A stretch of 64,000 nucleotides of DNA from Chitinasiproducens palmae (GCF_900095735.1 NZ_FNLO01000014.1:102481-166480); one strand, 5' to 3'. Positions 37,577-46,582 are shown, counted from the first letter of the stretch. The notes: generated from the sequence alone by a model not told the origin. Numbers and translations are program-made.

Positions 37577-38386
37577 ATGACGACTACCGCTGCCACTGTC
37601 CAGCCCACTGCCGCATCGTCGATGCCGGCGAGCCCGGCCAAGATCAAGGTCGACGGCCTCAATTTCTACTACGGCGATTTCCACGCGCTGAAGAACATCT
37701 CGCTGTCGATACCGGAGCATCGTGTCACGGCCTTCATCGGTCCGTCCGGCTGCGGCAAGTCGACCCTGCTGCGCACCTTCAATCAGATGTACTCGCTTTA
37801 TCCGGAACAGCGCGCCGAAGGCCGGATTGTCGTCGATGGCGAAAACCTGCTCGAAAGCCGTCAGGACGTGGCGTTGCTGCGCGCCCGCATCGGCATGGTG
37901 TTCCAGAAGCCGACGCCGTTCCCGATGTCGATCTACGAGAACATCGCGTTCGCCGTGCGGCTGTTCGAGAAGCTGCCGCGCTCGCAGATGGACGACCGCG
38001 TCGAGTGGGCGCTGCGCAAGGCCGCGCTGTGGAACGAGGTGAAGGACAAGCTCGGCCAAAGCGGCAATGGTCTGTCCGGCGGGCAGCAGCAGCGGCTGTG
38101 CATTGCGCGCGGCATCGCCGTGCGTCCCGAAGTGTTGCTGCTGGACGAACCGTGCTCGGCGCTCGATCCGATCTCGACGGCTCGCATCGAGGAATTGATC
38201 GCCGAGCTGAAGACGGAATACACGCTGGTGATCGTCACGCACAATATGCAGCAGGCGGCACGCTGCTCCGACTACACCGCCTATATGTACCTGGGCGAGG
38301 TGATCGAGTTCGGCGAGACGCAGCGCATGTTCATCAAACCCAATCGGCGCGAGACCGAGGACTACATCACCGGCCGTTTCGGCTGA
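37577..38386 (+). CDS. pstB: Phosphate ABC transporter ATP-binding protein
   Basis: A 269-residue cytoplasmic ATPase driving PstCA. Walker [11 protein letters not shown]-loop [11 protein letters not shown], signature [16 protein letters not shown], Walker [13 protein letters not shown] and the switch His in [13 protein letters not shown] are all intact. An N-terminal extension of about 20 Thr/Ala residues precedes the ATPase core. It begins 2 bp after pstA and is followed 14 bp later by phoU. PstB is also part of the PstSCAB-PhoU signalling complex that keeps PhoR off when phosphate is plentiful. Confidence 0.97.
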   Translation: MTTTAATVQPTAASSMPASPAKIKVDGLNFYYGDFHALKNISLSIPEHRVTAFIGPSGCGKSTLLRTFNQMYSLYPEQRAEGRIVVDGENLLESRQDVALLRARIGMVFQKPTPFPMSIYENIAFAVRLFEKLPRSQMDDRVEWALRKAALWNEVKDKLGQSGNGLSGGQQQRLCIARGIAVRPEVLLLDEPCSALDPISTARIEELIAELKTEYTLVIVTHNMQQAARCSDYTAYMYLGEVIEFGETQRMFIKPNRRETEDYITGRFG

Positions 38387-38400
38387 GCGAGGAGGGCACC

Positions 38401-39105
38401 ATGCCGGACAAGCACCTTTCCAGTCAGTTCGACAGCGACCTCACGCAGATCTGCGCGCAGGTGATGGCCATGGGTGGCCTGGTCGAGACGCAAATCATGC
38501 ACGCGATGCAGGCGGTCAACGAGTTCGACCTGGCCGCCGCTGCCGCCGTGATCGACAACGAGGCCCGCGTCAATCTTTACGAGATCGAAATCGACGAGGC
38601 ATGCAGCAACATCATCGCGCTGCGTCAGCCGGCCGCGCGCGACCTGCGTCTGCTGATGGCGATTTCGAAGATGATCGCCAACCTCGAGCGCGCGGGCGAC
38701 GAAGTGATGAAGATCGGCCGCCGCATCAAGGCCATCATCGAAGCTGGCAACGGTCGCCTGCTCAACACCGCGGAGATTCGTCACTCGGGCCAGCTCGCAG
38801 CCTCCATCCTGCGCAACGCGCTCGATGCGTTCGCCCGACTGGACATCGCCGCCGCGGTGCAGATTCTGCACGACGACCGCGCGATCGACGACGAATTCGA
38901 TGCTTTCGTGCGCAAGCTCGTGACGTATATGATGGAGAATCCGCGCACGATCGGCGTGGGGCTCGACTATCTGTTCATTGCCAAGGCGATCGAGCGCATC
39001 GGCGACCACGCGAAGAACATCGCCGAGTTCGTCATCTACATCGTCAAGGGCACCGACGTCCGTCACCTGCCGAGCGAGTCGCTGGAACGCGCCGCGCTGG
39101 GTTGA
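38401..39105 (+). CDS. phoU: Phosphate signalling protein PhoU
   Basis: A 234-residue all-helical cytoplasmic protein formed of two similar three-helix bundles, the negative regulator linking Pst transport to PhoR. The metal-binding E/D-x3-D motifs are visible as EIEIDEACSNII with LERAGDEVMKIG in the first half and IDDEFDAFV with IERIGDHAKNIAEF in the second. GAGGAGGG precedes the ATG by 5 nt. Last gene of the pstSCAB-phoU unit; a 9-bp stem (39131-39156) lies between it and phoB. Confidence 0.97.
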   Translation: MPDKHLSSQFDSDLTQICAQVMAMGGLVETQIMHAMQAVNEFDLAAAAAVIDNEARVNLYEIEIDEACSNIIALRQPAARDLRLLMAISKMIANLERAGDEVMKIGRRIKAIIEAGNGRLLNTAEIRHSGQLAASILRNALDAFARLDIAAAVQILHDDRAIDDEFDAFVRKLVTYMMENPRTIGVGLDYLFIAKAIERIGDHAKNIAEFVIYIVKGTDVRHLPSESLERAALG

Positions 39106-39201
39106 GACGCCGCCGCCGACGTGGCGGTGACCGCCCGACGGCAGTCTGTCGGGCGGCGGCATGCCGCGTTAACATACCGTTCTGATAATCCGAAAACTGC
39201 C

Positions 39202-39909
39202 ATGCCGAGCAGCATTCTTGTCGTCGAGGACGAACCCTCGATTTCCGAACTGATCGCGGTGAATCTCCGGCACGCCGGCCACCATCCCGTCGTCGCGCAC
39301 GACGCCGAACACGCGCAGCGTCTGATCGCAGCGGTATTGCCGGATCTCGTCCTGCTCGACTGGATGCTGCCGGGCCGCTCCGGGCTCGACCTCGCACGCG
39401 CACTGCGTACCGCCGAGCGCACCCGCAACATCCCGTTGATCATGCTGACCGCGCGGGGCGACGAGAACGACAAGGTCGAAGCGCTGGAAATCGGCGCGGA
39501 CGATTACGTCACGAAGCCGTTCTCGCCGAAGGAACTGGTCGCGCGCATCAAGGCGGTGCTGCGGCGGCGCGCGCCGCAGCTGACCGACGACATCGTCGCG
39601 GTCAACGGCATCCGCCTCGACCCCGCGAATCAGCGGGTCACCGCGCAGGAAGGGGGCGAAGCGGTCAGCGTCGCGGTCGGTCCGACCGAATTCCGACTGC
39701 TGCATTTCCTGATGACTCATCCGGAACGCATCCATTCGCGCACGCAGTTGCTCGACCGCGTCTGGGGCGACCATGTGTTTGTCGAGGAACGTACGGTCGA
39801 CGTCCACATCAAGCGGCTGCGCGGCGCACTGCGGCCGGTCGGATGCGATGCGATGATCGAGACGGTGCGGGGCAGCGGCTATCGTTTCGCAAAGACGCCG
39901 ACGGCCTGA
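39202..39909 (+). CDS. phoB: Phosphate regulon response regulator PhoB
   Basis: A 235-residue OmpR-family transcription factor. The receiver domain has the acidic pocket VVEDEPS, the phosphorylation Asp in LVLLDWMLPGRSG (about 53) and the conserved Lys in YVTKPFSPKEL. The C-terminal winged helix ends in RTVDVHIKRLRGAL and GSGYRF, the DNA-recognition region binding Pho boxes such as the one at 34533. The start at 39202 (MPSSILVVEDE) is family-typical; the upstream open frame is not conserved-looking. phoR begins 7 bp after the stop. Confidence 0.97.
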   Translation: MPSSILVVEDEPSISELIAVNLRHAGHHPVVAHDAEHAQRLIAAVLPDLVLLDWMLPGRSGLDLARALRTAERTRNIPLIMLTARGDENDKVEALEIGADDYVTKPFSPKELVARIKAVLRRRAPQLTDDIVAVNGIRLDPANQRVTAQEGGEAVSVAVGPTEFRLLHFLMTHPERIHSRTQLLDRVWGDHVFVEERTVDVHIKRLRGALRPVGCDAMIETVRGSGYRFAKTPTA

Positions 39910-39916
39910 CCGCACG

Positions 39917-41263
39917 ATGAACGCAATATGGGCCCGCTCGCTGATCATCCTTGCGGTGATCCTGTTTGGCGGTGCCACGCTGGCGATGATCGCCGGCGCG
40001 ACGATCGGCCTGGGCTTCATCGCACTGGCCCTGCTCGCGCTGGCGCTGCTCAACGCCGCGCGACTGTCGACGCTGTGGCGCCTGCTCGACGCGCCCAGCT
40101 ACGGCGAAGTGCCGAGCGCCACCGGCGCCTGGGGCGAGGCCTTCTACCGCCTGCACCGGCTCGCCAAGCGCTGGCATTTGCAAGTCACCGAGAGCGTTGC
40201 CCAGCACGAGCGCTTCCTGGCCGCGATCCAGGCCTCGCCGAACGGCGTGATGATGCTCGACGCGAACAATCGCATCGAATGGTGCAATGCAAACGCCGAA
40301 GCGCATTTCGGCATCCATGCGAACCGCGATGCCGGCCAGCCGATCAACTATCTGGTGCGCTCGCCAGCTTTCCTCACCTATCTGTCGAGCCAGAACTACG
40401 ACACCCCGCTGACCTTTGCGGGCAAGGGCAGCGGCGCGGCCGGGGCGCACCGCACATTGTCGGTGCAGGCTTTCCCGTATGGCGACGACCACAAGCTGGT
40501 GCTGAGCCATGACATCACCGATCTCGAAAAGACCGATGCGATGCGTCGCGACTTCGTTGCGAACGTGTCGCACGAGTTGAAGACGCCGCTGACGGTATTG
40601 TCCGGTTTCCTGGAAACCGTGCGGGAGCTGAAACTGGCGCCGGCCGAACGCGAGCGCTACCTGGACATCATGGCGCAACAGTCGCAGCGGATGCAGCACA
40701 TCGTCGACGACCTGCTGGTGCTGGCCAAGATCGAGGGCCAATCGAAGCCGCCGGCCGATGTCGCGGTGGACGTGCCGGCGCTGATCGCGACATTGCGGGA
40801 CGACGCGTTCGCGCTGTCGGCCGGCAAACATCGCATCGAGGTCGACATCGATCCTTCGCTGACCCTGCTGGGCAATGCCCAGGAGCTGTCCAGCGCATTC
40901 GGCAACCTGATCAGCAACGCGATCCGTTATACGCCGCAGGGCGGTCTGATCCGTATCGGTTGGCACACCGTCGAGCAGAAAGCGGCATTCGTCGTCACCG
41001 ACAGCGGCATCGGGATTCCCGCCGAGCATGTGCCGCGCCTGACCGAACGGTTCTATCGGGTAGACAGCAGCCGTTCGCGCGACACCGGTGGCACGGGGCT
41101 TGGGCTGGCGATCGTCAAGCATGTGCTGCAGCGGCATAATGCCCGGCTGCAGATCGAGAGCACCGAAGGGCGTGGCAGCACGTTCAGCGCCGTGTTCCCA
41201 AGCGCTCGCGTGCGCCAGGCCACGCCGCGCCCGGCGCTCGCCGACGCGACCACGACGCACTGA
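39917..41263 (+). CDS. phoR: Phosphate regulon sensor histidine kinase PhoR
   Basis: A 448-residue inner-membrane kinase. Two N-terminal hydrophobic segments (residues 8-46) without a large periplasmic domain are typical of PhoR, which senses through the Pst-PhoU complex. A PAS domain follows (about 95-200). The phospho-acceptor His is in VSHELKTPLT, and the ATPase domain shows NAIRYTPQGG (N box), DSGIGIP (G1), FYRVD (F box) and GGTGLGLAIV (G2). Complete and in operon with phoB. Convergent with tRNA-Pro. Confidence 0.96.
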   Translation: MNAIWARSLIILAVILFGGATLAMIAGATIGLGFIALALLALALLNAARLSTLWRLLDAPSYGEVPSATGAWGEAFYRLHRLAKRWHLQVTESVAQHERFLAAIQASPNGVMMLDANNRIEWCNANAEAHFGIHANRDAGQPINYLVRSPAFLTYLSSQNYDTPLTFAGKGSGAAGAHRTLSVQAFPYGDDHKLVLSHDITDLEKTDAMRRDFVANVSHELKTPLTVLSGFLETVRELKLAPAERERYLDIMAQQSQRMQHIVDDLLVLAKIEGQSKPPADVAVDVPALIATLRDDAFALSAGKHRIEVDIDPSLTLLGNAQELSSAFGNLISNAIRYTPQGGLIRIGWHTVEQKAAFVVTDSGIGIPAEHVPRLTERFYRVDSSRSRDTGGTGLGLAIVKHVLQRHNARLQIESTEGRGSTFSAVFPSARVRQATPRPALADATTTH

Positions 41264-41432
41264 GGGGCGGCGCATCGGGACGCATGGACGCGCTTCGCTG
41301 ATGCCGCCCGGGCGGCTCCGGCCAGGGCGGCGCCCGCTTCGGTCCGGGAGTGGCCCCGCAACGCGCTGCCTGAATTGGGCATTGCCCGTCGTGCATCGCT
41401 GCAACATGCCGTATAACCCCGGCGCAGAATGC

Positions 41433-41466
41433 AAAAAGGGTTTCCGCCATAAAGCCGGAAACCCTT
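41433..41466 (-). terminator. Terminator of tRNA-Pro
   Basis: On the minus strand AAGGGTTTCCG pairs with CGGAAACCCTT (41466-41456 with 41446-41436), followed by TTTTTGC. It is 9 bp downstream of tRNA-Pro. Confidence 0.85.
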
Positions 41467-41474
41467 GCAAATCA

Positions 41475-41551
41475 TGGTCGGGGCGACATGATTCGAACAT
41501 GCGACCCTCTGATCCCAAATCAGATGCGCTACCAGGCTGCGCTACGCCCCG
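41475..41551 (-). tRNA. tRNA-Pro (anticodon TGG)
   Basis: Acceptor CGGGGCG with CGCCCCG, anticodon arm CTGAT-TTGGGAT-CAGAG (TGG), T-arm GCATG-TTCGAAT-CATGT and encoded CCA (41477-41475). A clear terminator follows. Confidence 0.96.
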
Positions 41552-41767
41552 AGACCGCGATTCTGCATCAGATTGGGCGGGCAGGCAAGGACGAAGATCG
41601 TCTTCAGCCAATTCCCTTCCACGCGTGGTTGCAGCGCTGCATTGCTGAGCGCTGCAAATCAGGCATCGACAGCGGCCAGGGCAGTCGTGACGACAGCGAA
41701 GATCTTTCCATCTTGCCGGCTGGATGAACAGGCGGCGAGGGCGTGGCGGCGAATGTGGCGAAAAGGC

Positions 41768-41795
41768 TTGCGCTATCGGGTGAAATCCGTATAAT
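41768..41795 (+). promoter_or_regulatory. Promoter of tRNA-fMet
   Basis: A perfect TATAAT (41790-41795) ends 6 bp before the first base of the tRNA, with a weak TTGCGC (41768-41773) 16 bp upstream. The spacing predicts a transcript starting at or near the mature 5' end. Confidence 0.65.
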
Positions 41796-41801
41796 TCAAT
41801 T

Positions 41802-41878
41802 CGCGGGGTGGAGCAGTCTGGCAGCTCGTCGGGCTCATAACCCGAAGGTCATAGGTTCAAATCCTATCCCCGCAACCA
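41802..41878 (+). tRNA. Initiator tRNA-Met (anticodon CAT)
   Basis: Nearly identical to E. coli initiator tRNA: unpaired first position C1-A72, the three G-C pairs of the anticodon stem (GGG-CTCATAA-CCC), T-loop TTCAAAT and encoded CCA. These features separate it from elongator tRNA-Met. Confidence 0.95.
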
Positions 41879-42211
41879 AATTCAGGACGCCCTCGACATG
41901 CAGATGTCGAGGGCGTTTTTGCATGTGCGCGCGAAATTCAAGCTGAGGGATTGCTGCCGAGTGCGTCAGCGGAAACAGCGCGGGACGCCCGACGCCTGAA
42001 GCACGTGTTCGCGATGGCTGCAATGGCATTGGCCCGACCCGTCCATCCTTGGCACACGGGGGTGTAGCGGTTGCGGCCCAACGGACCACACTGCATTGAC
42101 CAGGCGCCGTCTCGGTCCTGGCCGCCGTGCGGCATCCCAGCACCGCGACTCGGTCCGGCTGATGTCGGCGCACCGGCCGAGGCGTACTGACCGAGGCGCG
42201 GGAGACTTGGC
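41879..42211. other. Intergenic stretch after tRNA-fMet
   Basis: A 333-bp gap. Apart from the terminator at 41887-41920 nothing is recognised until the GGGAG ribosome site of the membrane-protein gene at 42212. Confidence 0.45.
41887..41920 (+). terminator. Terminator of tRNA-fMet
   Basis: ACGCCCTCGACAT (41887-41899) pairs perfectly with 41904-41916 over a GCAG loop and runs into TTTTT (41916-41920). A textbook intrinsic terminator. Confidence 0.92.
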
Positions 42212-42583
42212 ATGTATCGTCGTACGCTTTTCGTCCTGGCTGGCATGTTCGTGTTGCCGCCTGCCTTGCTGTACGGGCTGCATTTGCGCGATCCCGCCTG
42301 GGTGAACCATTTCACGCTGGGCGTTGCCCTGGCCTGCGGCCTGTGCGCCGTCGCGCGCTCCCGCTGGTCACGACGTGTGCAGATATTGATCGGCGTCACC
42401 TACCTCATGCTCGGCGTGCCGGCGGTGTTGTATCTGACCTTCATCGCCGTCTGCATGACAACCGATTGCCTGCCCCAGCCAGTCACCGCATTGGGACAGC
42501 GAGCGTCGCGATCCTGCTTACATCGGCCGCGCTGCGTTGCAATGCTGTCGGTCGATCGGCAGCACGATAAGCGCGGACGGTAA
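42212..42583 (+). CDS. Small predicted membrane protein
   Basis: No family recognised. The 123-residue frame begins MYRRTLFVLAGMFVLPP and has three hydrophobic segments within the first 88 residues (about 6-22, 34-48 and 58-82), separated by basic loops, as expected for a small inner-membrane protein. GGGAG lies 7 nt upstream of the ATG. After CMTTDCL (residue 88) the character changes abruptly to a basic, Cys/Arg-rich tail, while a shifted frame continues with a further hydrophobic stretch (SVAILLTSAAL). The tail may therefore reflect a frameshift, or the protein may simply end in an unstructured tail. Confidence 0.5.
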   Translation: MYRRTLFVLAGMFVLPPALLYGLHLRDPAWVNHFTLGVALACGLCAVARSRWSRRVQILIGVTYLMLGVPAVLYLTFIAVCMTTDCLPQPVTALGQRASRSCLHRPRCVAMLSVDRQHDKRGR

Positions 42584-43060
42584 GGCGTAACACGGCCCAT
42601 GAAGGGCGCATCAGGCGGCGTGTCGGGCGGCGAGCGGCGTATCAGGCGGCGTATCGGGCGCCATATGAAGCCGCGCATAGCACGTGCGTGTCGATGCGCC
42701 GTTTGGTGTCGCGGCGAATTGGCTGCGCATGGGTTTGCGGTGCGACTGGCGCGCCATCGCGTCGCGGCGTTGCAATTCAGATTTGCACGGGCGCAAACCG
42801 CAAACGGCGGGGTCCGCCGGCACGCAGATGATGGCCGGCACTGAGTGACTAGCGAAGCGGTGCGCGAACTGGCCGATCGGCTTGAACAAGGGCAGCGCTT
42901 CGAGTCGGTATCGCGGTGGCAGGCGTTCGCGATTCAGCCCGCGCCAGCCCGGAAACGGGCGCCGGGACTGCACGGAATTCGAGTGGTGCGAGGGCGTGGC
43001 GCTGGGCGTGGCAGCGGGTGCGGCGCTAAGGCAGCGCCGCACCGAGTGTTGCATCCAGGA
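42584..43060. other. Intergenic stretch without a supported gene
   Basis: A 477-bp gap between two convergent small genes. Around 42605-42660 there are imperfect repeats of the type GGCGGCGTATC. Nothing else was recognised and no terminator with a T-run is visible. Confidence 0.4.
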
Positions 43061-43285
43061 TCAAGGACGCTGCGCGGCGTTGGTGTTCGCGGCAGACGAC
43101 GGGATCCGGCGGTGATGATGCTTCTTGGCCTTCTTGCGATGATGCACCACCGGCTTGGCCTGCGGGGCGTCGTTCGGGGTGGCCGAGCCTTCGTTGAAAT
43201 GCATCGTCTGCGCGTAGGCCGGCAGGGCGGCGGCGCTCAGGGTCGCGATGCTCGCGGCGATCAACATCCTGGACAGTTTCGACAT
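43061..43285 (-). CDS. Small secreted basic protein
   Basis: A 74-residue predicted exported protein with no recognised family. Residues 1-25 form a standard signal peptide (MSKLSRMLIAASIATLSAA, cleavage after AYA). The mature part has a short polar segment, then the strongly basic HHRKKAKKHHHRR and a Ser/Ala/Asn tail. The Lys/His run could bind metal, nucleic acid or membranes, by inference only. GAGGAAATC is well placed upstream of the ATG, and the signal peptide supports the start. The gene for a diguanylate cyclase follows downstream-to-upstream on the same strand, ending 60 bp before this start. Confidence 0.7.
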   Translation of the reverse strand: MSKLSRMLIAASIATLSAAALPAYAQTMHFNEGSATPNDAPQAKPVVHHRKKAKKHHHRRIPSSAANTNAAQRP

Positions 43286-43344
43286 CTTGATTTCCTCGTT
43301 GCTGGGACATGCCCGAGCAACCTTGCAAACTTCGGTCCAGGCGC

Positions 43345-44514
43345 CTAGGCTTCGACCGCGTGGCCCGGCAAAGTGGTCGCCACCCGGCTGCGGCCGCTGG
43401 TCTTCGCGAGGTAAAGCGCGGCATCTGCCCGCTTCATCGCTTCGCCAATCGTCTCCCTGCCGCCCACTTCCGCCACGCCCGCGCTGAAACTCAGCAACAG
43501 TTGCGTGGCGCCGAACAGGCAGGGCAGTGCGGCCAGGCGCAGCCGCATCCGGTCCACTGCCGCGACTGCCGCCTGCCCGTCGAGGTTGGGCATGATCAGC
43601 CCGAATTCCTCGCCACCGAGGCGCCCGAACACCGTGCCTTGTGGCAGGCTGCCGCCCACTGTCCGTGCGAAGTGGACAAGCGCCTGATCACCGGCCGCAT
43701 GGCCGTGTGTATCGTTGATCCGCTTGAAGTAATCGATGTCGAGGATGGCCATCGACAGGAGGCCGGCGCGGCGCCGCTGCATGCCCAACGCGCGTTCCGC
43801 ATGCGCCATGAAGGCGCGTCGGTTCAACGTATCGGTCAGGAAGTCGAAGTCGGCGCTGTGCTCCAGCACGGACGACAGACGGTCGTGCACCATGATCACC
43901 ATGCCGATGGAGATGGCCGGCATCGCGAGCGTGCCGATCGACAGGAACGCGACGTTGGCCGGCATTGCGGTGACCAGTCGTTCATGATGGATCAAGCCGC
44001 TGGCATAGGCGAACGCGCGCACCAGCAGTGCGCCGACGATCAGTATCGCGATCGAACCGGTGAAGACGGTGCCGTAGCGCGAGCGACCACTGGGATGGCT
44101 GGTCAGGACGAGGTAGCCCAACGCCGCCATCGGGACCGCGACGTAGAGCGAGGCGAGCGTGATCCGTGCGTCGATGTTGGGATCGACGTAGGTCCAATGG
44201 GCGAGGGCCAGCAGATAGATCGGCAGGGTCGCGAGCATTCGGCGCAACGGCACCTGTCGTCCGCAGAACTCCAGGCATCCGGCCAGTTCGAGCAGCGCCG
44301 ACAACGCCACCAGCGCGTTCGAACAGATGATCGAGACCAGTGCGGGCGCGCGTCCCTGCAGCGTGATCAGCGCGGCGCCCATCGCCAGCGATGCACTCGC
44401 CAGACACCACGCGTGCACGCCCGCCACGCCGGAGCGCCGGAGCGAACCCAGCACGCACAGCGTCAGCAGCGAAGAAAGGCACGTGATGCCGAGGATGACG
44501 GCCGGGTCTATCAT
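43345..44514 (-). CDS. Membrane-bound diguanylate cyclase (GGDEF)
   Basis: A 389-residue protein. Residues 1-210 contain six or seven hydrophobic segments forming an integral sensor of unrecognised type. Residues 222-385 are a GGDEF domain: DFLTDTLNRRAF, ILDIDYFKRINDTHGHAAGD and the active-site motif GGEEF (300-304) after FGR, so cyclase activity making c-di-GMP is likely. No R-x-x-D inhibitory site is seen at the usual position just before GGEEF. The start MIDPAVIL at 44514 places the first helix at the N-terminus. The ligand sensed is unknown. Divergent from the bestrophin-like gene. Confidence 0.88.
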   Translation of the reverse strand: MIDPAVILGITCLSSLLTLCVLGSLRRSGVAGVHAWCLASASLAMGAALITLQGRAPALVSIICSNALVALSALLELAGCLEFCGRQVPLRRMLATLPIYLLALAHWTYVDPNIDARITLASLYVAVPMAALGYLVLTSHPSGRSRYGTVFTGSIAILIVGALLVRAFAYASGLIHHERLVTAMPANVAFLSIGTLAMPAISIGMVIMVHDRLSSVLEHSADFDFLTDTLNRRAFMAHAERALGMQRRRAGLLSMAILDIDYFKRINDTHGHAAGDQALVHFARTVGGSLPQGTVFGRLGGEEFGLIMPNLDGQAAVAAVDRMRLRLAALPCLFGATQLLLSFSAGVAEVGGRETIGEAMKRADAALYLAKTSGRSRVATTLPGHAVEA

Positions 44515-44838
44515 CTTGTCTTGGCCCGCGCGATTGGCCGGCCGGCACGGTGTCGCCTGACGGAAAGCTGCAGCATTCGCAGTGACGCGAGTGACATGGG
44601 TGCCTGTTGGGAGGGATGCAGCCGCGCTGCCGCTCGATCGCTCGACTCGCCCGGTGGACCGCGCGGCCGCGCACGACCGCATAGCGCCGGTATCCGATCG
44701 CCTGACCTGGTGAAAGGATCGGAAAGCCGGGTGCCGCGTCGCGATGGACGGATCATATCCGAACCTCAGGCGCGGCGGAATCGGCCATTTGATTCCGATC
44801 CCCGCGGATTCCCTTTTGTCCTACGGAAGCAAGCTTCG
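44515..44838. other. Divergent intergenic region
   Basis: A 324-bp gap between the cyclase and bestrophin-like genes. No convincing promoter pair, repeat or small gene was recognised. Confidence 0.4.
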
Positions 44839-45762
44839 ATGATCGTTCGTCCCAGACTCAACTGGTTTCGCATGCTGTTCGTCTGGCACGGCTCAGTAGT
44901 CGGCAATATCCTGCCGCCGCTCGGCTTCATCCTGCTGATCTCGCTGGCAGCCACCTTGGGACGGCAGCGGTACGAGGCGCTGCATTTGCATCTAAATCCG
45001 GTGCCGTTTTCGTTGATCGGCGTTGCGCTGGCGATCTTCGTCAGTTTCCGCAACACGGCAAGCTACGAACGCTTCTGGGAAGCCCGCAAGCAATGGGGTC
45101 AATTGCTGAATCATTCGCGCGATTTGGTCCGCCTGGCCAGCGTGCTGCCTGGCCTCGCCTACGGCGATCCTGCGTTGCAACGCTTTGTCGCCAATCTGAT
45201 CGCCTTCACCCACGCCCTCAAGCATCAGCTGCGCCGCACCGATCCGGCCGACGAAATGCGGCGCCTGCTCGGCCAGCCGGCAAGCGACGCGCTGTTGGCG
45301 CGCCACTACCGCCCGGCCCACTTGCTGCGCGTGCTCAATGCGGACCTGATGGCCTGGCACAGAGAGGGCCGTTTGAGCGACATGTTCGCAGTCAGCGTGC
45401 AACGTCATCTCGATGGTCTTTCGGAGATTCTGGGCAGCTGCGAGCGCATCTCCAGCACGCCGATCCCCTATGCGTATCACGTGCTGCTGCACCGGACCGT
45501 GTATTTCTATTGCGCGCTTTTGCCGTTCGGGCTGGTGGACAGCATCGGCTGGGCGACGCCAGTGATCAGCGTCTTCATCGCCTACACGTTCATGGCGCTC
45601 GACGCGATCGCCAGTCAGTTGGAAGACCCGTTCGGCAACGAACCGAACGATCTCGCGCTTGCGGCACTCGCGACGAACATCGAGCGAACCGTCCTGGAGA
45701 CGGTCGACGCGCCCGACCTGCCGCCGCTTCCGGAGGTTGGCCACGGCTACCACCTGAACTGA
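44839..45762 (+). CDS. Bestrophin-family (UPF0187) membrane protein
   Basis: A 307-residue protein of the bacterial bestrophin family, pentameric ion channels of the inner membrane. Features match: the N-terminal RPRLNWFRMLFVWHGSVV, the first helix pair (about 20-65) with FVSFRNTASYERFWEARKQWG, which is the family signature, then soluble helices and a second helix pair (about 215-250) followed by LDAIASQLEDPFGNEPNDL, the acidic segment typical of bestrophins. Ion selectivity is not predictable; characterised bacterial members conduct cations, eukaryotic ones chloride. The start at 44839 (MIVRPRLNW) is family-typical; a long in-frame open stretch upstream is antisense to the cyclase gene and is rejected. 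Confidence 0.88.
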   Translation: MIVRPRLNWFRMLFVWHGSVVGNILPPLGFILLISLAATLGRQRYEALHLHLNPVPFSLIGVALAIFVSFRNTASYERFWEARKQWGQLLNHSRDLVRLASVLPGLAYGDPALQRFVANLIAFTHALKHQLRRTDPADEMRRLLGQPASDALLARHYRPAHLLRVLNADLMAWHREGRLSDMFAVSVQRHLDGLSEILGSCERISSTPIPYAYHVLLHRTVYFYCALLPFGLVDSIGWATPVISVFIAYTFMALDAIASQLEDPFGNEPNDLALAALATNIERTVLETVDAPDLPPLPEVGHGYHLN

Positions 45763-46101
45763 TACCGGTCAGTGGCGCAGCGAAGCGCTACCGCGGACAG
45801 CGGGGCGCCGGCTCGAATCGCGTCGCGCGCCCGCGTCAGCCGGGTGAGCCGGGTGAGCCGGCCAAGCCGACAGCCCATCGGGTGAAGCGGCGCCGCGGCT
45901 CGGCCGGCTCGGCAGCGGGCAATGCGCGAACCGACGCGGTGGACCAGATCGAGCGCTGGATCCGGTACTGGGCACGGCGCGACGGGCATGCCCGACGGAA
46001 ACCGGAGAAACGGTCGCCCAAAATGAAAATGGCCAGCATCAGCTGGCCATTTCCTTGCGCGGAACCACCGACCTCGGGTCGATGTCGCGGCGCTCCCGGG
46101 C
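45763..46101. other. Convergent intergenic region
   Basis: A 339-bp gap between the 3' ends of the bestrophin-like gene and rpsU. It contains the rpsU terminator (46020-46053) and a short 9-bp tandem repeat (AGCCGGGTG, near 45838-45860). No gene is supported. Confidence 0.5.
46020..46053 (-). terminator. Terminator of rpsU
   Basis: On the minus strand AAATGGCCAGC pairs with GCTGGCCATTT (46053-46043 with 46038-46028) over a 4-nt loop, and the T-rich TTTTCATTTT follows. It lies 50 bp after the rpsU stop. Confidence 0.8.
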
Positions 46102-46314
46102 TCAGTAGAGCTTCGGCGGCAGCGTTTCGCGCATCAGGCGCTTACGCGTACGGCTACGGGCAGCGGCTTTCTTACGCTTGCGTTCTGCCGTCGGCTTTTC
46201 GTACGCTTGGCGCGCGCGCAGGTCGGCGATGAGGCCAGCGCTTTGAATGCTACGGCGGAAACGGCGCAAGCAGACTTCGATCGGCTCGCCTTCTTTTACG
46301 ACAACTTTGGTCAC
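46102..46314 (-). CDS. rpsU: 30S ribosomal protein S21
   Basis: A 70-residue, highly basic ribosomal protein that helps base-pairing between mRNA and the 3' end of 16S rRNA. The sequence begins [20 protein letters not shown], which is the S21 signature, and ends in a Lys/Arg-rich helix and LPPKLY. It starts with GTG behind a strong AAGGAAGG site. A consensus-quality promoter lies 184 bp upstream (46498-46526) and a terminator 50 bp downstream, so it looks monocistronic, unlike the rpsU-dnaG-rpoD operon of E. coli. Burkholderiaceae often have more than one rpsU gene. Confidence 0.97.
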   Translation of the reverse strand: MTKVVVKEGEPIEVCLRRFRRSIQSAGLIADLRARQAYEKPTAERKRKKAAARSRTRKRLMRETLPPKLY

Positions 46315-46497
46315 AGGCCTTCCTTAATGCGTTGAGGTGGAGACTGCAGCGATGACTACGACAGCGGAATTGCCGGTACTTCCCATGCCGGTTCAGCACA
46401 CCGGATACCGGTTTCACGCCGGTCGGTCCTGTCCGTCTGTCTTCCCGATTCGTGCCGATCGCCTCATACGGGGCGATGCTGGTTTCACGAATCCTCC

Positions 46498-46526
46498 TTT
46501 ATATCATCGTGATAGCCAAAGGTCAA
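46498..46526 (-). promoter_or_regulatory. Sigma-70 promoter of rpsU
   Basis: Minus strand TTGACC (46526-46521), 17-bp spacer, TATAAA (46503-46498); both match consensus at 5 of 6. Transcription should begin near 46491, giving an rpsU leader of about 177 nt that contains inverted repeats of the ACCGG type (46390-46422). Confidence 0.75.
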
Positions 46527-46582
46527 GATCGACGGCCAACCGCGCACGCAACCCGTGGCGCCCGCACATCGGCGGCGCGCTG

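Noticed and set aside
38005..38400. Upstream extension of phoU
   Set aside because: It overlaps pstB in another frame; GAGGAGGG before the ATG at 38401 fixes the start.
43309..44838. Long in-frame upstream extension of the bestrophin-like gene
   Set aside because: It is fully antisense to the diguanylate cyclase gene and is Gln/Arg/His-rich, the usual shadow pattern; the family N-terminus begins at 44839.
46414..46488. A 24-codon frame on the minus strand with AAAGGAGG before a GTG, upstream of rpsU
   Set aside because: The AAAGGAGG lies directly at or before the predicted transcription start of the rpsU promoter (about 46491), so it would not be in the mRNA as a ribosome site; the product is Arg-rich and unlike a leader peptide.
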